Source of the DNA: Verrucomicrobiota bacterium | Lineage (GTDB): Bacteria; Verrucomicrobiota; Verrucomicrobiia; Chthoniobacterales; Terrimicrobiaceae | Assembly (NCBI GenBank): GCA_026398275.1 | Contig: JAPLTF010000065.1 | Location: 54,176 to 118,175 of the forward strand | Length of the DNA stretch: 64,000 bases | Reading direction: 5' to 3' | Part shown: positions 37,587 to 45,872 of the stretch, piece by piece | How positions within the stretch are numbered: the stretch's first letter is position 1 | Layout of the letters: each line of letters opens with the position of its first letter | Made by a program: the position numbers and the translations under genes | The notes under the pieces: generated by a model | Told to the model about the DNA's origin: nothing | What the model saw: the letters and a program-made list of their open reading frames with translations, nothing else | Database searches by the model: none

Positions 37587-38681
37587 CTACCTCACGACGC
37601 GCCCGGCACCGGAGCCCTTCATGAGCGCCTCGGCTTCGGCCCGGGTCGTGAAGTTGATATCGCCCGCAATCGAGTGAGCGAGGCAGGAGGCGGCGACGGC
37701 AAAGGCGATCGCGGTGGCCGGTTCCGAAAGCTCCGGAGTATTCAGGGCAAAAATCAGCCCCGCCCCGAACGAGTCCCCTCCCCCGACGCGGTCCACGATG
37801 TTCTTGATCTGCCAGGGTTCGTAGTTTCCATCGCGCACGGGGGCGAAGTGGGCTTTGCCGGACTTCACGTCAAAGAGCATGGCTCCCCAGTTGTTGTGCG
37901 AAGCCGACAGGCTCTCCCGCAGGGTGATGGCCACGAGCGAGACATTGGGGAATTGCTCCGCGATCCGGCGGGCGACCTCGGGATACTTTTCGGCGGAGAC
38001 TTTTCCGGAATGCACATCGGTGTCGGCCGCGTGGATACCGAGCACATCAGCGGCGTCCTCCTCGTTCGCGATCACGACATCCACAAACGGGAGGATGGCC
38101 CGCATGGTCTTTTCGGCGAGCGCTCCGGGTTCGGTTCCGGGCTCCCAGTTCCAGAGCTTCTTGCGAAAGTTCAGGTCGCAGGACACCCGGAGTCCGGCCT
38201 TCTTCGCCGCCTGCACGGCTGACAATGCCGCGGCCGCGGAGGTCGCCGAGAGGGCGGGCGTGATGCCCGTGGTGTGCAGCCATTTTGCACCGGCAAAGAT
38301 TTTTCCCCATGGGTAGTCGGCAGCGGGCGTGAGGCTCACCGAGGAATTCGCCCGGTCATAGATGACGTTGCTCGGACGCTGGTTGGCACCGGTCTCCAAA
38401 AAGTAGAGCCCGAGGCGGCCCTTTTTTGTGCGGACGATGCAGCTCGTGTCCACGCCCAGTCCCGCAAGAGTGCCGACGCAGGCATCGGCGATCGCGTGCT
38501 GCGGAAGCGCGGTGACAAATCGGGCGCTTGCACCGAATAGCGCCAGCGATGCCGCGACGTTCGACTCGGCCCCTCCAAATGTCAGGTCCAGGGCACCGGG
38601 AAGCGCCTGCCGGAACCGAAGGAATCCCGCAGGAGCAAAGCGCCCCATGATTTCGCCAAATGTTACGATTGTGTTGCTCAT
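37587..38681 (-). CDS. kdgK: 2-keto-3-deoxygluconate kinase (PfkB family)
   Basis: KdgK phosphorylates 2-keto-3-deoxygluconate to KDPG in the Entner-Doudoroff or uronate pathway. The PfkB signatures are GGAESNVAASLALFGASARF (N-terminal, substrate side) and DRVGGGDSFGAGLIFAL (catalytic Asp and anion hole). LRVSCDLNFRKKLW is typical for KDG kinases. ATG 38681 gives 364 aa and overlaps the stop of the upstream aldolase gene by 4 nt. The C-terminus is slightly extended (ALMKGSGAGRVVR). Confidence 0.92.
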   Translation of the reverse strand: MSNTIVTFGEIMGRFAPAGFLRFRQALPGALDLTFGGAESNVAASLALFGASARFVTALPQHAIADACVGTLAGLGVDTSCIVRTKKGRLGLYFLETGANQRPSNVIYDRANSSVSLTPAADYPWGKIFAGAKWLHTTGITPALSATSAAAALSAVQAAKKAGLRVSCDLNFRKKLWNWEPGTEPGALAEKTMRAILPFVDVVIANEEDAADVLGIHAADTDVHSGKVSAEKYPEVARRIAEQFPNVSLVAITLRESLSASHNNWGAMLFDVKSGKAHFAPVRDGNYEPWQIKNIVDRVGGGDSFGAGLIFALNTPELSEPATAIAFAVAASCLAHSIAGDINFTTRAEAEALMKGSGAGRVVR

Positions 38682-39058
38682 GATGATTTCCGTGTGGAAG
38701 CGATGATCCCGGCGGCGGCCGCGCAGCGGGCGGTGATGGCGGGCCAGTCGGCCGCATTGATGAGCTCGCGCGGGGCGAGCCACGATCCGCCGAGCGCGCC
38801 GACGATCGGCTCGCCCAGGTAGGTGGCCATGTTCTTTTCGTTCACCCCGGCGATCATCTCCGGCACAGATGCGCGGATCTTCTTCAGCGCGTCGAGCGCG
38901 GCCGGCGTGCGGAGCGTCAGCTCCATGACCCCCACCCCGCCGTCGAGCAGCGCCTTCGCTGGAGGAATGGCGTCATCCGCGCGATCCACCACCAGGACCG
39001 CAATGACGCCAAATGTTTCGATTCGTGTGGCCAACTCGGGATCAAAGGCTTGAGACAT
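38678..39058 (-). pseudogene. eda: KDPG aldolase with an internal in-frame deletion
   Basis: KDPG/KHG aldolase cleaves KDPG to pyruvate and glyceraldehyde 3-phosphate. The first 65 residues (IETFGVIAVLVVDRADDAIP, VMELTLRTPAALDALKKIRA) and the last 50 (NEKNMATYLGEP, GALGGSWLAPRELINAADWP) match the family, but they are fused at IAGVNEKNM. The normal middle, with the Schiff-base Lys in the KFFPAE-like motif, is absent. The product is 126 aa compared with about 210. The frame stays open, so the truncation could be recent or an assembly artefact. Catalysis seems impossible. Confidence 0.8.
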
Positions 39059-39149
39059 GGGCAAGCGCACATCATGAAAACGGAATCCCGCCGGCGCAAC
39101 CTCATTTTCCAATAGAGTCCGGTGAAAAATCCGGTATCTTCCCGTCTGA

Positions 39150-41009
39150 ATGAAGTCCGCCATCCTGCATTTCCTGCTCGCCGTCCCCCTTGCCCTGGTG
39201 GCGCAGGAAGTCAACATCGACCACACGGGATCGGTGGAAAACCCGAAGCCCACCTGGGAAACGCAGAACCAGGCGCGCACATACACCCTGGCCATTCCCG
39301 CGCCCCGCGGGCAGATCACGGATCGCAACGGGCGCCCCCTGGCGCAGAGCCGGCTGAGCTACAATCTGGCGATCAACTTCCCCACCCCTCTCGACTGGCA
39401 GGATTCCAAGGTCATCGCCTTCGCGCGCCAGCAGATCACGCTCGCGAAGGGCCTGCTGAAGCGGGACATCCAGATCTCCGACCAGGCAATTCTCAACCAC
39501 TACAAGAACCGTGGCGTGCTCCCGCTCGACATCGTCGAGGACCTCCTCCCAACCGAATTGTCCGTCATCCAGGGCGGGCTCCCTCAGGAACTGCTCCTCC
39601 GGCAAACGTATGTCCGGTTTTATCCGAACGGCACACTCGCCGCCCACATGATCGGATATACCGGGCGCGAGGCCCCGCTCTCGACCCGGCCGATTGAAAA
39701 CAACGACCTGATTTTCCCGGAGAGCGAGGGCCGCGAGGGGCTCGAACAGATTTTCGACAACGAGCTGCGCGGGCAGCCGGGCATCCTCCACATCACCTAC
39801 GACAAGAACGGCAAGAAAACCTCCGAGCGCATCGCCCGGCAGCCGGTGCCGGGATACAATGTGATCACGACACTCGACGACAACCTCCAGCGCCTTTGCG
39901 AAAATGTGCTCGCGGCCAATTCCAAGCGGGGCGCCCTCGTCCTCCTCGACGCCCCGAGCGGCGAGATCCTCGCGATGGCATCGAACCCGGGATTCAACCC
40001 GAACGACTTCGTGCCGATCATCAGGCCCGCAATCTTTGACGCCTACTCCAAGGACCCGGGCGATCCCCTCGTCCCCCGCGCGTTCCGCTCGGCCTACCCG
40101 GCCGGCTCGACATTCAAGACCTTCGTCGGCTTCGCGGCGCTGGAAACCGGCAAGATCAAACCGGGCGACGAGTTCAACTGCCCGGCCAGCCTCGATGTCG
40201 GCGACCACACGTTCCGGAACTGGAAGAAGACCGGCTCCGGCTCGCTGACGTTCAAGGAGGCGCTCACACAGTCTTGCAACACCTGGTTTTATCAGGTCGG
40301 GCTCAAGATCGGCGCGCCCCCGATCATCGACTACGCGCACCGCCTCGGCCTCGGGCGGCGGACAGGGATTCCGGTGAAGTCCGAATCCGAGGGCAACATC
40401 CCCACCGACGAATACATGATGCGCGTCCACAAGCGGAAAATCAAAAATGGCGATGTCGCCAACATGGCGATCGGGCAGGGCGACATCCTCATCAGCCCGC
40501 TGCAGATGGCCCAGGCGATGGGCGTGATTTCGCAGGCCGGACGGTTTCACCAGACGCGCCTGGTCAAGCAGGTCCAAACGATCGACAACCGGGTCGTCGC
40601 CGCCTACCCGGACCGGATCCGCGAAGAAATTCCCGTGTCCCCCGAGATCGACGCGCTGATGCGAAAGGCCCTTGTCGCCGTGACCAGCGACGGACAGGGA
40701 ACCGCCCACAGCGCGCAGGTCAAGGGGATCAAGGTCGCGGGAAAAACCGGAACCGCCCAGTGGGGCCCGACGGAAAAGCAGCGCACGGCCGCATGGTTCG
40801 CGGGCTTTCTCCCGGCGGACGATCCGCAATACGCGTTTGCCGCGCTGTATGAGGGGGAACCGAATGACAACACCGTGCACGGCGGCTCCCACGCGGCTCC
40901 GATCATCGGAAAGCTTTTCAAGCAGATCTACGCGCCGGCGAAAACGGCGGCAGGAGATTCCAAAAATGACGATGAAGAAAAATCCTCGGCAGCGGATGAA
41001 TCGAACTGA
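39150..41009 (+). CDS. mrdA: Penicillin-binding protein 2 (peptidoglycan transpeptidase)
   Basis: A class B PBP acting in lateral-wall elongation. A signal-anchor-like segment at residues 4-18 is followed by the dimerisation domain (APRGQITDRNGRPLAQSRLS, YVRFYPNGTLAAHMIGYTG). The transpeptidase motifs are SxxK in YPAGSTFKTF, SxN in TQSCNTWFYQVG and KTG in VAGKTGTAQWG. Length is 619 aa. The C-terminus is Asp/Glu/Ser-rich. No rodA or mre genes are adjacent. The promoter must lie in the 90-bp interval shared with the divergent eda. Confidence 0.92.
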   Translation: MKSAILHFLLAVPLALVAQEVNIDHTGSVENPKPTWETQNQARTYTLAIPAPRGQITDRNGRPLAQSRLSYNLAINFPTPLDWQDSKVIAFARQQITLAKGLLKRDIQISDQAILNHYKNRGVLPLDIVEDLLPTELSVIQGGLPQELLLRQTYVRFYPNGTLAAHMIGYTGREAPLSTRPIENNDLIFPESEGREGLEQIFDNELRGQPGILHITYDKNGKKTSERIARQPVPGYNVITTLDDNLQRLCENVLAANSKRGALVLLDAPSGEILAMASNPGFNPNDFVPIIRPAIFDAYSKDPGDPLVPRAFRSAYPAGSTFKTFVGFAALETGKIKPGDEFNCPASLDVGDHTFRNWKKTGSGSLTFKEALTQSCNTWFYQVGLKIGAPPIIDYAHRLGLGRRTGIPVKSESEGNIPTDEYMMRVHKRKIKNGDVANMAIGQGDILISPLQMAQAMGVISQAGRFHQTRLVKQVQTIDNRVVAAYPDRIREEIPVSPEIDALMRKALVAVTSDGQGTAHSAQVKGIKVAGKTGTAQWGPTEKQRTAAWFAGFLPADDPQYAFAALYEGEPNDNTVHGGSHAAPIIGKLFKQIYAPAKTAAGDSKNDDEEKSSAADESN

Positions 41010-41129
41010 ATTCCCCTCGCATTTTTTTTTGAAAATATTCCGCTCCCCGCTTGACAGCATCAGCAGTTTCTGGGCAGCCTCGCACCTACAAGTTTGTCAC
41101 CAAACTTTCAAATTAAACAATACAACCTC

Positions 41130-41399
41130 ATGAACAAAGTAGAACTCGTCACAGCAGTACAAAAATCACTTGGATCCAGCAAAGCCGACGCCGAACGCGC
41201 GGTGAATGCCGTCATCGACGGCGTGAAGCTGGGGATCAAAAAAACCAAAACCGTCCAGCTCATCGGCTTCGGAACATTCAAGGTCGGAACCCGCAAGGCC
41301 CGCATCGGCGTGAACCCGAAGACCGGAGAGAAGATCAAAATCAAAGCCTCCAAGGTCGTCAAGTTTTCGGCCGGCAAGGCCTTCAAAAGCACGCTGTAA
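41130..41399 (+). CDS. hup: HU-family histone-like DNA-binding protein
   Basis: This 89-aa nucleoid protein starts MNKVELVTAVQKSLGSSKAD. The conserved GFGTFKVGTRKARIGVNPKT forms the beta-arm region, and the C-terminus KASKVVKFSAGKAFKSTL closes the dimer fold. ATG 41130 is preceded by an A/T-rich leader; an upstream in-frame Met (41094) is rejected. A TTGACA at 41051 could be a -35 box, but no convincing -10 follows at the right spacing. A hairpin terminator follows the stop. Confidence 0.96.
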   Translation: MNKVELVTAVQKSLGSSKADAERAVNAVIDGVKLGIKKTKTVQLIGFGTFKVGTRKARIGVNPKTGEKIKIKASKVVKFSAGKAFKSTL

Positions 41400-41435
41400 T
41401 AGCTGCCGCTGAGAGGATTCCCCTCCCGCAACCGG

Positions 41436-41470
41436 GAAAACCCGTTTCGCCGAAAGGCGGACGGGTTTTC
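41436..41470 (+). terminator. Terminator after hup
   Basis: The stem GAAAACCCGT...ACGGGTTTTC is extended by an inner CGCC-GAAA-GGCG hairpin. It lies 37 bp past the hup stop, and the right arm ends in four T residues. It can also serve the convergent amidase gene. Confidence 0.75.
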
Positions 41471-41519
41471 TCATTTTCAGCCATAAGCGGCGGAGACATC
41501 CCGGGCGGCGTTCAGGCGA

Positions 41520-42158
41520 TCAGGGATTCCGGCCCGCCTGCTCCGCCAGAATGCCGGAGGCAACCCTCTCCGCGAGGCGCTGACGCACGGCTGCGGATTG
41601 GAGGTTCTGGTTGTCGCCGGGATTCGACACAAAGCCGAGCTCGCAGAGGACAGCGGGCCGCCGGTTGTGGCGCAGAACATAGAAGCGCCCGCTCTTTACC
41701 CCCCGGTTGCCGGCGTGGTATGCGCCAAGCGTTTCCCTGAGGATGTTTGCGGCAAGCCGCATCGATCGGCGGCTGTTGTAATAAATCTCGATCCCCTGGG
41801 CTCCGCGGCGCTTGGTCCAGTTGTAGTGCACGCTCACAAAAACCGCCTGGCCGCTTCTGTTTGAAATCGCCGTCCTTCCCCCGAGTGTGACAAAGTAATC
41901 CCCGGTCCGGGTTTCGATGACATGGACGCCCCTGCTGCGGAGAACCGCCGCCAGCCTGCGGGCGGTGTCGAGGGTGAGCATTTTTTCGGGTGCGCCGGAA
42001 CAGGCCTTGGCCCCCTGGTCGTGCCCACCGTGCCCCGCATCCACGATCACGGTGGAAAAATTCCCCGCCCCGGGACCGTAGCGCCCCCCGGTGGATTCGC
42101 AGGACGAAAGCAATGCCGCCGCAATGCCGGAGAGCAGGGCGGCGGCGAGAATCCGCAT
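41520..42158 (-). CDS. N-acetylmuramoyl-L-alanine amidase (Amidase_3), lipoprotein
   Basis: Cleaves the amide between MurNAc and the stem peptide. The zinc-site signature VIVDAGHGGHDQGA and a later SVHYNWTKRR (His) and ELGFVSNPGDNQNL (Glu) match the AmiC/Amidase_3 family. The preferred start is Met 42158 (MRILAAALLSGIAAALLSSC) with a lipobox LSSC, which predicts a lipidated envelope enzyme. A longer start at 42200 adds 14 residues. It probably acts in cell separation. Confidence 0.9.
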   Translation of the reverse strand: MRILAAALLSGIAAALLSSCESTGGRYGPGAGNFSTVIVDAGHGGHDQGAKACSGAPEKMLTLDTARRLAAVLRSRGVHVIETRTGDYFVTLGGRTAISNRSGQAVFVSVHYNWTKRRGAQGIEIYYNSRRSMRLAANILRETLGAYHAGNRGVKSGRFYVLRHNRRPAVLCELGFVSNPGDNQNLQSAAVRQRLAERVASGILAEQAGRNP

Positions 42159-42312
42159 TCCCCCGCGGATGGTCGTCTGATGGTTTCGTTCGTGTTCCAT
42201 GGCTCAAGCCCCGTCCAGTTGCCGGGATCGCATGGGAACAATAGGAAGGCGAGGGCAGGGTGCAAACATTTTAGTCTCGATTTTCCATGCGGGCCGCGCA
42301 TGGATACAGGTC

Positions 42313-43083
42313 ATGCTGGCCAAACGCATCATTCCCTGTCTCGACGTGACCGATGGACGGGTTGTCAAAGGCACAAAGTTCCTTGAGCTCCGCGATGCGG
42401 GTGACCCCGTCGAATGCGCGAAGGTCTATGACCGGCAGGGCGCGGACGAGCTGGTCTTTCTCGATATCACAGCCTCAAGCGACGGGCGGGCCACGATGGT
42501 GGGGGTGGTTGAGCGGACCGCCGAGCAGTGCTTCATGCCGTTGACCGTGGGCGGCGGGATCCGCGCCGTGGAGGACTTCCGGACGATGCTGAGGGCGGGC
42601 GCGGACAAGGTCAGCGTCAACACCTCGGCGCTTCAGCGACCGGAGCTGATCCGCGAGGCCGCACGCGCGTTCGGCTCGCAATGCGTCGTGGTTGCGATCG
42701 ATGCCAAGCGCGATGGGCCGGGAAAATGGCGGGTCTATACGCACGGCGGAAGAAACCCCACCGAACGCGATGCCGTGGAATGGGCCCGGCACGCCGGCGA
42801 GCTCGGTGCGGGAGAAATCCTCCTCACGAGCATGGATGCGGATGGAACCTGCGACGGCTACGATCTCGAGCTCACCCGCGCGGTGAGCAGCGCCGTGCGC
42901 ATCCCCGTCATCGCCAGCGGAGGGGCCGGGACGCTCGACCACCTCGCCGATGTCCTCGAACAAGGGGCTGCGGATGCCGTTCTGGCGGCCAGCATTTTCC
43001 ATTTTGGAAAGTATACCGTGGACGACGCCAAATCCCACCTGGAGGCGCGCGGACTTCCGGTCAGAACGCGCTTCGAGGCGTGA
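42313..43083 (+). CDS. hisF: Imidazole glycerol phosphate synthase subunit HisF
   Basis: HisF is the cyclase TIM barrel of histidine and AICAR synthesis that pairs with His[21 protein letters not shown] (catalytic Asp) opens the protein, and [46 protein letters not shown] (second Asp) and [19 protein letters not shown] follow. ATG 42313 gives the normal 256 aa. Other his genes are absent, so the pathway is dispersed. Confidence 0.97.
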   Translation: MLAKRIIPCLDVTDGRVVKGTKFLELRDAGDPVECAKVYDRQGADELVFLDITASSDGRATMVGVVERTAEQCFMPLTVGGGIRAVEDFRTMLRAGADKVSVNTSALQRPELIREAARAFGSQCVVVAIDAKRDGPGKWRVYTHGGRNPTERDAVEWARHAGELGAGEILLTSMDADGTCDGYDLELTRAVSSAVRIPVIASGGAGTLDHLADVLEQGAADAVLAASIFHFGKYTVDDAKSHLEARGLPVRTRFEA

Positions 43084-43155
43084 GGCGATTCACTTTTCTG
43101 TTGTATTGAAAGCGCGGGATGCGGTGTAATACGCGATTCTCCCACCGAGAACTTC

Positions 43156-43362
43156 ATGGATACGATTCTGGAATCGCGCGAGCTGCAGGTTGAGCGCAAA
43201 CACTTTTTTATTGAATACCGCGAAAACGAGCGCGGTCGTTTTCTGCGCATCACCGAGGAGGCGCACGGCCGCAGAAATACCGTAATCATCCCGAGCACCG
43301 GGCTTGAGGATTTCGAGCGGATGCTCAATGAAGTTCTGTCGGCGGTGCCGGGCGGGGAGTAG
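43156..43362 (+). CDS. PUR-alpha-like (DUF3276) nucleic-acid-binding protein
   Basis: A 68-aa single PUR repeat: VERKHFFIEYRENERGRFLR, ITEEAHGRRNTVIIPSTGLE, DFERMLNEVL. This beta-beta-beta-beta-alpha fold binds single-stranded DNA or RNA in spirochaetal and Bacteroidetes homologues, and the family is also common in Verrucomicrobiota. It follows hisF by 72 bp on the same strand, but no pathway link is visible. Confidence 0.85.
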   Translation: MDTILESRELQVERKHFFIEYRENERGRFLRITEEAHGRRNTVIIPSTGLEDFERMLNEVLSAVPGGE

Positions 43363-43384
43363 GCCTCCCCACGTCACGCGCGCA

Positions 43385-44128
43385 TCAGAGCCCCTGCTCA
43401 AGCCGCTTCGCGGCAAATGCCGGAAGCCCGGCCTTCCGGATCGCCCGCTGCGCGGCCTTGACATCGTATTCGACCCGCCGGAATTCCACATGGTGGGTGG
43501 CAGGGAAGTAGAGCGCGTAGCAGGCCCGGGGATCTCCGTCGCGGGGCTGCCCGACCGACCCCACGTTGACCGTTGTCTTTCCGGTCCGCAGCAGCGGAAT
43601 CTGATCGTCCTTCGGGATCAGGACATCGAGCTTCGTCGTGCGCTGCCAGTTGATGACCATCGGACGGTGGGTGTGGCCGACAAAGCAGAGGGGGATCTGC
43701 TGTGCCAGAAAATGCAGGAGGGCGGACTCCACGTCGATCAGGTATGGCCACTCCTCGGAGGAATCCAGCGAGGCATGCGTGAACACGGCGTGCGTCCGCG
43801 GGAGCTTCATCGGCAGCGAACTGAGCCAGGCCCGGTTGTCGGGCGAGACCTCCTCCTCCGCATGCCGGATCCCGGCATTGGCCACATCGTTCATCTGCTC
43901 CTTGGCCGGTCCGTTGTCCAGCGCGTCATCATGGTTTCCGAGGACCGTGTGCCAGCCGCGCTGGCGGATGCGGCTGATGCACTGGTCGGGGTAAGCCGCA
44001 TAGCCGACCACATCGCCGAGACAGACCACGTTGTCGACCCCGGCAGCATCCAGATCGGCCGTGACGGCATCGAGGGCATCCAGATTGGAATGGATGTCGC
44101 TGAGGATGGCAAGTGGGCTCCGGTGCAT
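43385..44128 (-). CDS. Calcineurin-like metallophosphoesterase (YfcE/ApaH-like)
   Basis: The dimetal motifs are complete: LAILSDIHSNLDAL, CLGDVVGYAAYP, VLGNHDDALD, THASLDSSE and FVGHTHRPM. This pattern (SDIHxN and GDxVGYG) matches a widespread group of cytosolic phosphoesterases with unclear substrates, related to protein phosphatases and Ap4A hydrolases. The length of 247 aa uses start 44128; 44158 would add ten residues. It lies 31 bp downstream of the DUF3108 gene and could be the last gene of the Bat operon. Confidence 0.85.
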   Translation of the reverse strand: MHRSPLAILSDIHSNLDALDAVTADLDAAGVDNVVCLGDVVGYAAYPDQCISRIRQRGWHTVLGNHDDALDNGPAKEQMNDVANAGIRHAEEEVSPDNRAWLSSLPMKLPRTHAVFTHASLDSSEEWPYLIDVESALLHFLAQQIPLCFVGHTHRPMVINWQRTTKLDVLIPKDDQIPLLRTGKTTVNVGSVGQPRDGDPRACYALYFPATHHVEFRRVEYDVKAAQRAIRKAGLPAFAAKRLEQGL

Positions 44129-44159
44129 GAAACTTGAGGGGTCTTCTAGCAGGTGCACG

Positions 44160-45134
44160 TCACCGAGTCTTGAAATTTATCGATTCCAGCTCCGCAAAAA
44201 CATAGCCGATGAAGATATTCACCTCGGCCCGGAGGGGGATCCGGTCGGGGTCGTTCGACAGCCAGACCGTCCCGTTTTGGAATTTGCCATGTGGCTCGAG
44301 CGCATTTTCCTTTTTCAAATTGATGCGGCGGATCCGGAGATCCAGCTTGATCGCATCGCGGGGCGATCCGGCAATCGGGATCTTTTCCGTTCCCAGACAT
44401 TTCATCTCGACGAGGTAGGGCGAATCGCCGGGGTAGATGATGGTGGAGACGGTTTCGCCGGGATCCAGCCTCCGGCTCCGGATATAGAGCATGCCTGAAA
44501 AAAGGTCCCGCAACGGCGAGATCTTGATCTTTTTCCACCGGGCCGGATTTTCTCCCTGGGGATAGTTCTCGCGGAGGCGCCAGATTCCGTCCGGCTTGGA
44601 GACGATTTCTGTGACGAGCGTCCTTTTTGAGTAGGACTCCTGCTGCATGGAGTAGACGGTCTGGAAGTTCGGCATGGCCGTGGTCGCATCCAGGCTGGCG
44701 TCAAGCTGCCAGAGCATCCGCGCCAATCCCGTCGTTCCACCAAAGCCCGACAGCCGGACGTCGTTTCCCTGACAGCCGATATTCACCGTCGCCCTCGCCG
44801 CCTCGACCTCCGACCAACCGATCCGGAACTCGGCCTCAAACGGACGGATCGCAGGAAACGGTCCGGCGACATCCGGCGTCAGATTCTCCCGCCAACCGGC
44901 CTGGAGGCAGGCGGTGGAGAGCAGCGACAGGGCAAGGAGCGCTGTAAAGATGCAGGCCGGAAAGGAAATCCTGGCGCAGCGAACTCCGCGTGTGGCATGG
45001 GCATCCTGCCCATGCGTGGAAATCCAGCAAGTCATGGGCAGGATGCCCATGCCACGACCCTGCAGAAAATCCCGATTGCGATACACGTTCCGTGCTCCGC
45101 TACAAGTGCTGCCGTATTCGGATTTATTCCCCAC
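44160..45134 (-). CDS. DUF3108-type periplasmic protein with repeat-derived N-terminus
   Basis: The C-terminal two-thirds (FRIGWSEVEAARATVNIGCQ, LRDLFSGMLYIRSRRLDPGE, RINLKKENALEPHGKFQNGT, VWLSNDPDRIPLRAEVNIFI) matches DUF3108 beta-rich envelope proteins. A hydrophobic signal (IFTALLALSLLSTACLQA) lies near residue 65, but no start codon precedes it closely. The frame instead runs upstream through a 23-bp inverted repeat that encodes MGILPM and HGQDAHAT. The true start is unclear: Met within the repeat, 45134 or a rare codon. It sits just downstream of batE. Confidence 0.65.
   Translation of the reverse strand: MGNKSEYGSTCSGARNVYRNRDFLQGRGMGILPMTCWISTHGQDAHATRGVRCARISFPACIFTALLALSLLSTACLQAGWRENLTPDVAGPFPAIRPFEAEFRIGWSEVEAARATVNIGCQGNDVRLSGFGGTTGLARMLWQLDASLDATTAMPNFQTVYSMQQESYSKRTLVTEIVSKPDGIWRLRENYPQGENPARWKKIKISPLRDLFSGMLYIRSRRLDPGETVSTIIYPGDSPYLVEMKCLGTEKIPIAGSPRDAIKLDLRIRRINLKKENALEPHGKFQNGTVWLSNDPDRIPLRAEVNIFIGYVFAELESINFKTR
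44992..45055. repeat. 23-bp perfect inverted repeat (HGQDAHAT-type)
   Basis: The arms at 44992-45014 and 45033-45055 (starting GTGGCATGGGCATC) are perfect complements separated by 18 nt. The translated arms give MGILPM and HGQDAHAT, a peptide seen in many verrucomicrobial hypothetical proteins because this repeat is dispersed in their genomes. It lies within the 5' end of the DUF3108 gene. Confidence 0.85.
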
Positions 45135-45140
45135 TGGCGG

Positions 45141-45872
45141 TCATGCGGGGGGGATGAGAGGAACGATTCCCTCGGTGAGAAACCAACCCTTTGCGCCGCC
45201 GGGCAACTGGCCGTAGAACCAACGGCCGCGCTGGGACAGGACCTCGACAAGGCTGCCCTGCGGCATGGACGCAATTTTTTCTGACTGGTCGGCGGGCGAA
45301 CTGAGCAGTGAAGAGCCTCCATTTGTCAGAACGACGGCCGTATTGCCCAGCGCAATTCTTGGATCGCAGAGCCAAACCACCGTGAGCACAGAGATTCCCA
45401 GCAGCAGAAAAAAGGTGCCCGCCAGCAGCCGACGCCGGCGGAAAGCCGGCGGAAAAAATGCCGCGAGGCCGAGGAACGCGCCTGCCCAGAAGAGAATGGT
45501 TCCCCCCAGTGTCAGGGAATCCAGCGGAACCCTCCCGGCGACCTGTGACTTCCATGTCTGCTTCTGCGGAGGAATCCCGAGCGCGACATTGGCCTCCTGC
45601 AGTGCTGCGCGGGCCGTGTCGAACCGGGGATCGAGGATCAGTGCGCGGCGGAAGTTCAAGGCCGCGCGGGCCTCCTGGCCGGTTTTCGCAAGGGCGCGGC
45701 CGAGCTCGAAAAACACGGCAGCGCTGGGCGGGGATTTTTCAAGCGACTGCTCGAACAGCTTGGCCGACTGATCGTATTCGCCATCCTGAAATCTGGCGCG
45801 GGCGTCCGAAAGGACATCCGCCCTGGCCAATGGCGCGAGGGCCAGAAGAACAACAACGAACCTACTTTTCAT
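45141..45872 (-). CDS. batE: BatE-like TPR and SH3-domain membrane protein
   Basis: The 243-aa protein has a signal peptide (MKSRFVVVLLALAPLARA), TPR motifs (ARARFQDGEYDQSAKLFEQS, SAAVFFELGRALAKTGQEAR, AALNFRRALILDPRFDTARA), two transmembrane segments (LTLGGTILFWAGAFLGLAAF and LLAGTFFLLLGISVLTVVWL), and a C-terminal bacterial SH3-like region (MPQGSLVEVLSQRGRWFYGQ). This fits BatE of the aerotolerance operon. The start overlaps the batD stop by 11 nt. Confidence 0.85.
   Translation of the reverse strand: MKSRFVVVLLALAPLARADVLSDARARFQDGEYDQSAKLFEQSLEKSPPSAAVFFELGRALAKTGQEARAALNFRRALILDPRFDTARAALQEANVALGIPPQKQTWKSQVAGRVPLDSLTLGGTILFWAGAFLGLAAFFPPAFRRRRLLAGTFFLLLGISVLTVVWLCDPRIALGNTAVVLTNGGSSLLSSPADQSEKIASMPQGSLVEVLSQRGRWFYGQLPGGAKGWFLTEGIVPLIPPA

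Noticed and set aside
41051..41056. TTGACA upstream of hup as a promoter
   Set aside because: No acceptable -10 sequence is found at 15-19 bp; not claimed as a feature.
39102..41060. 652-aa frame antisense to the PBP2 gene
   Set aside because: PBP2 has all three catalytic motifs on the other strand; the antisense frame has none.
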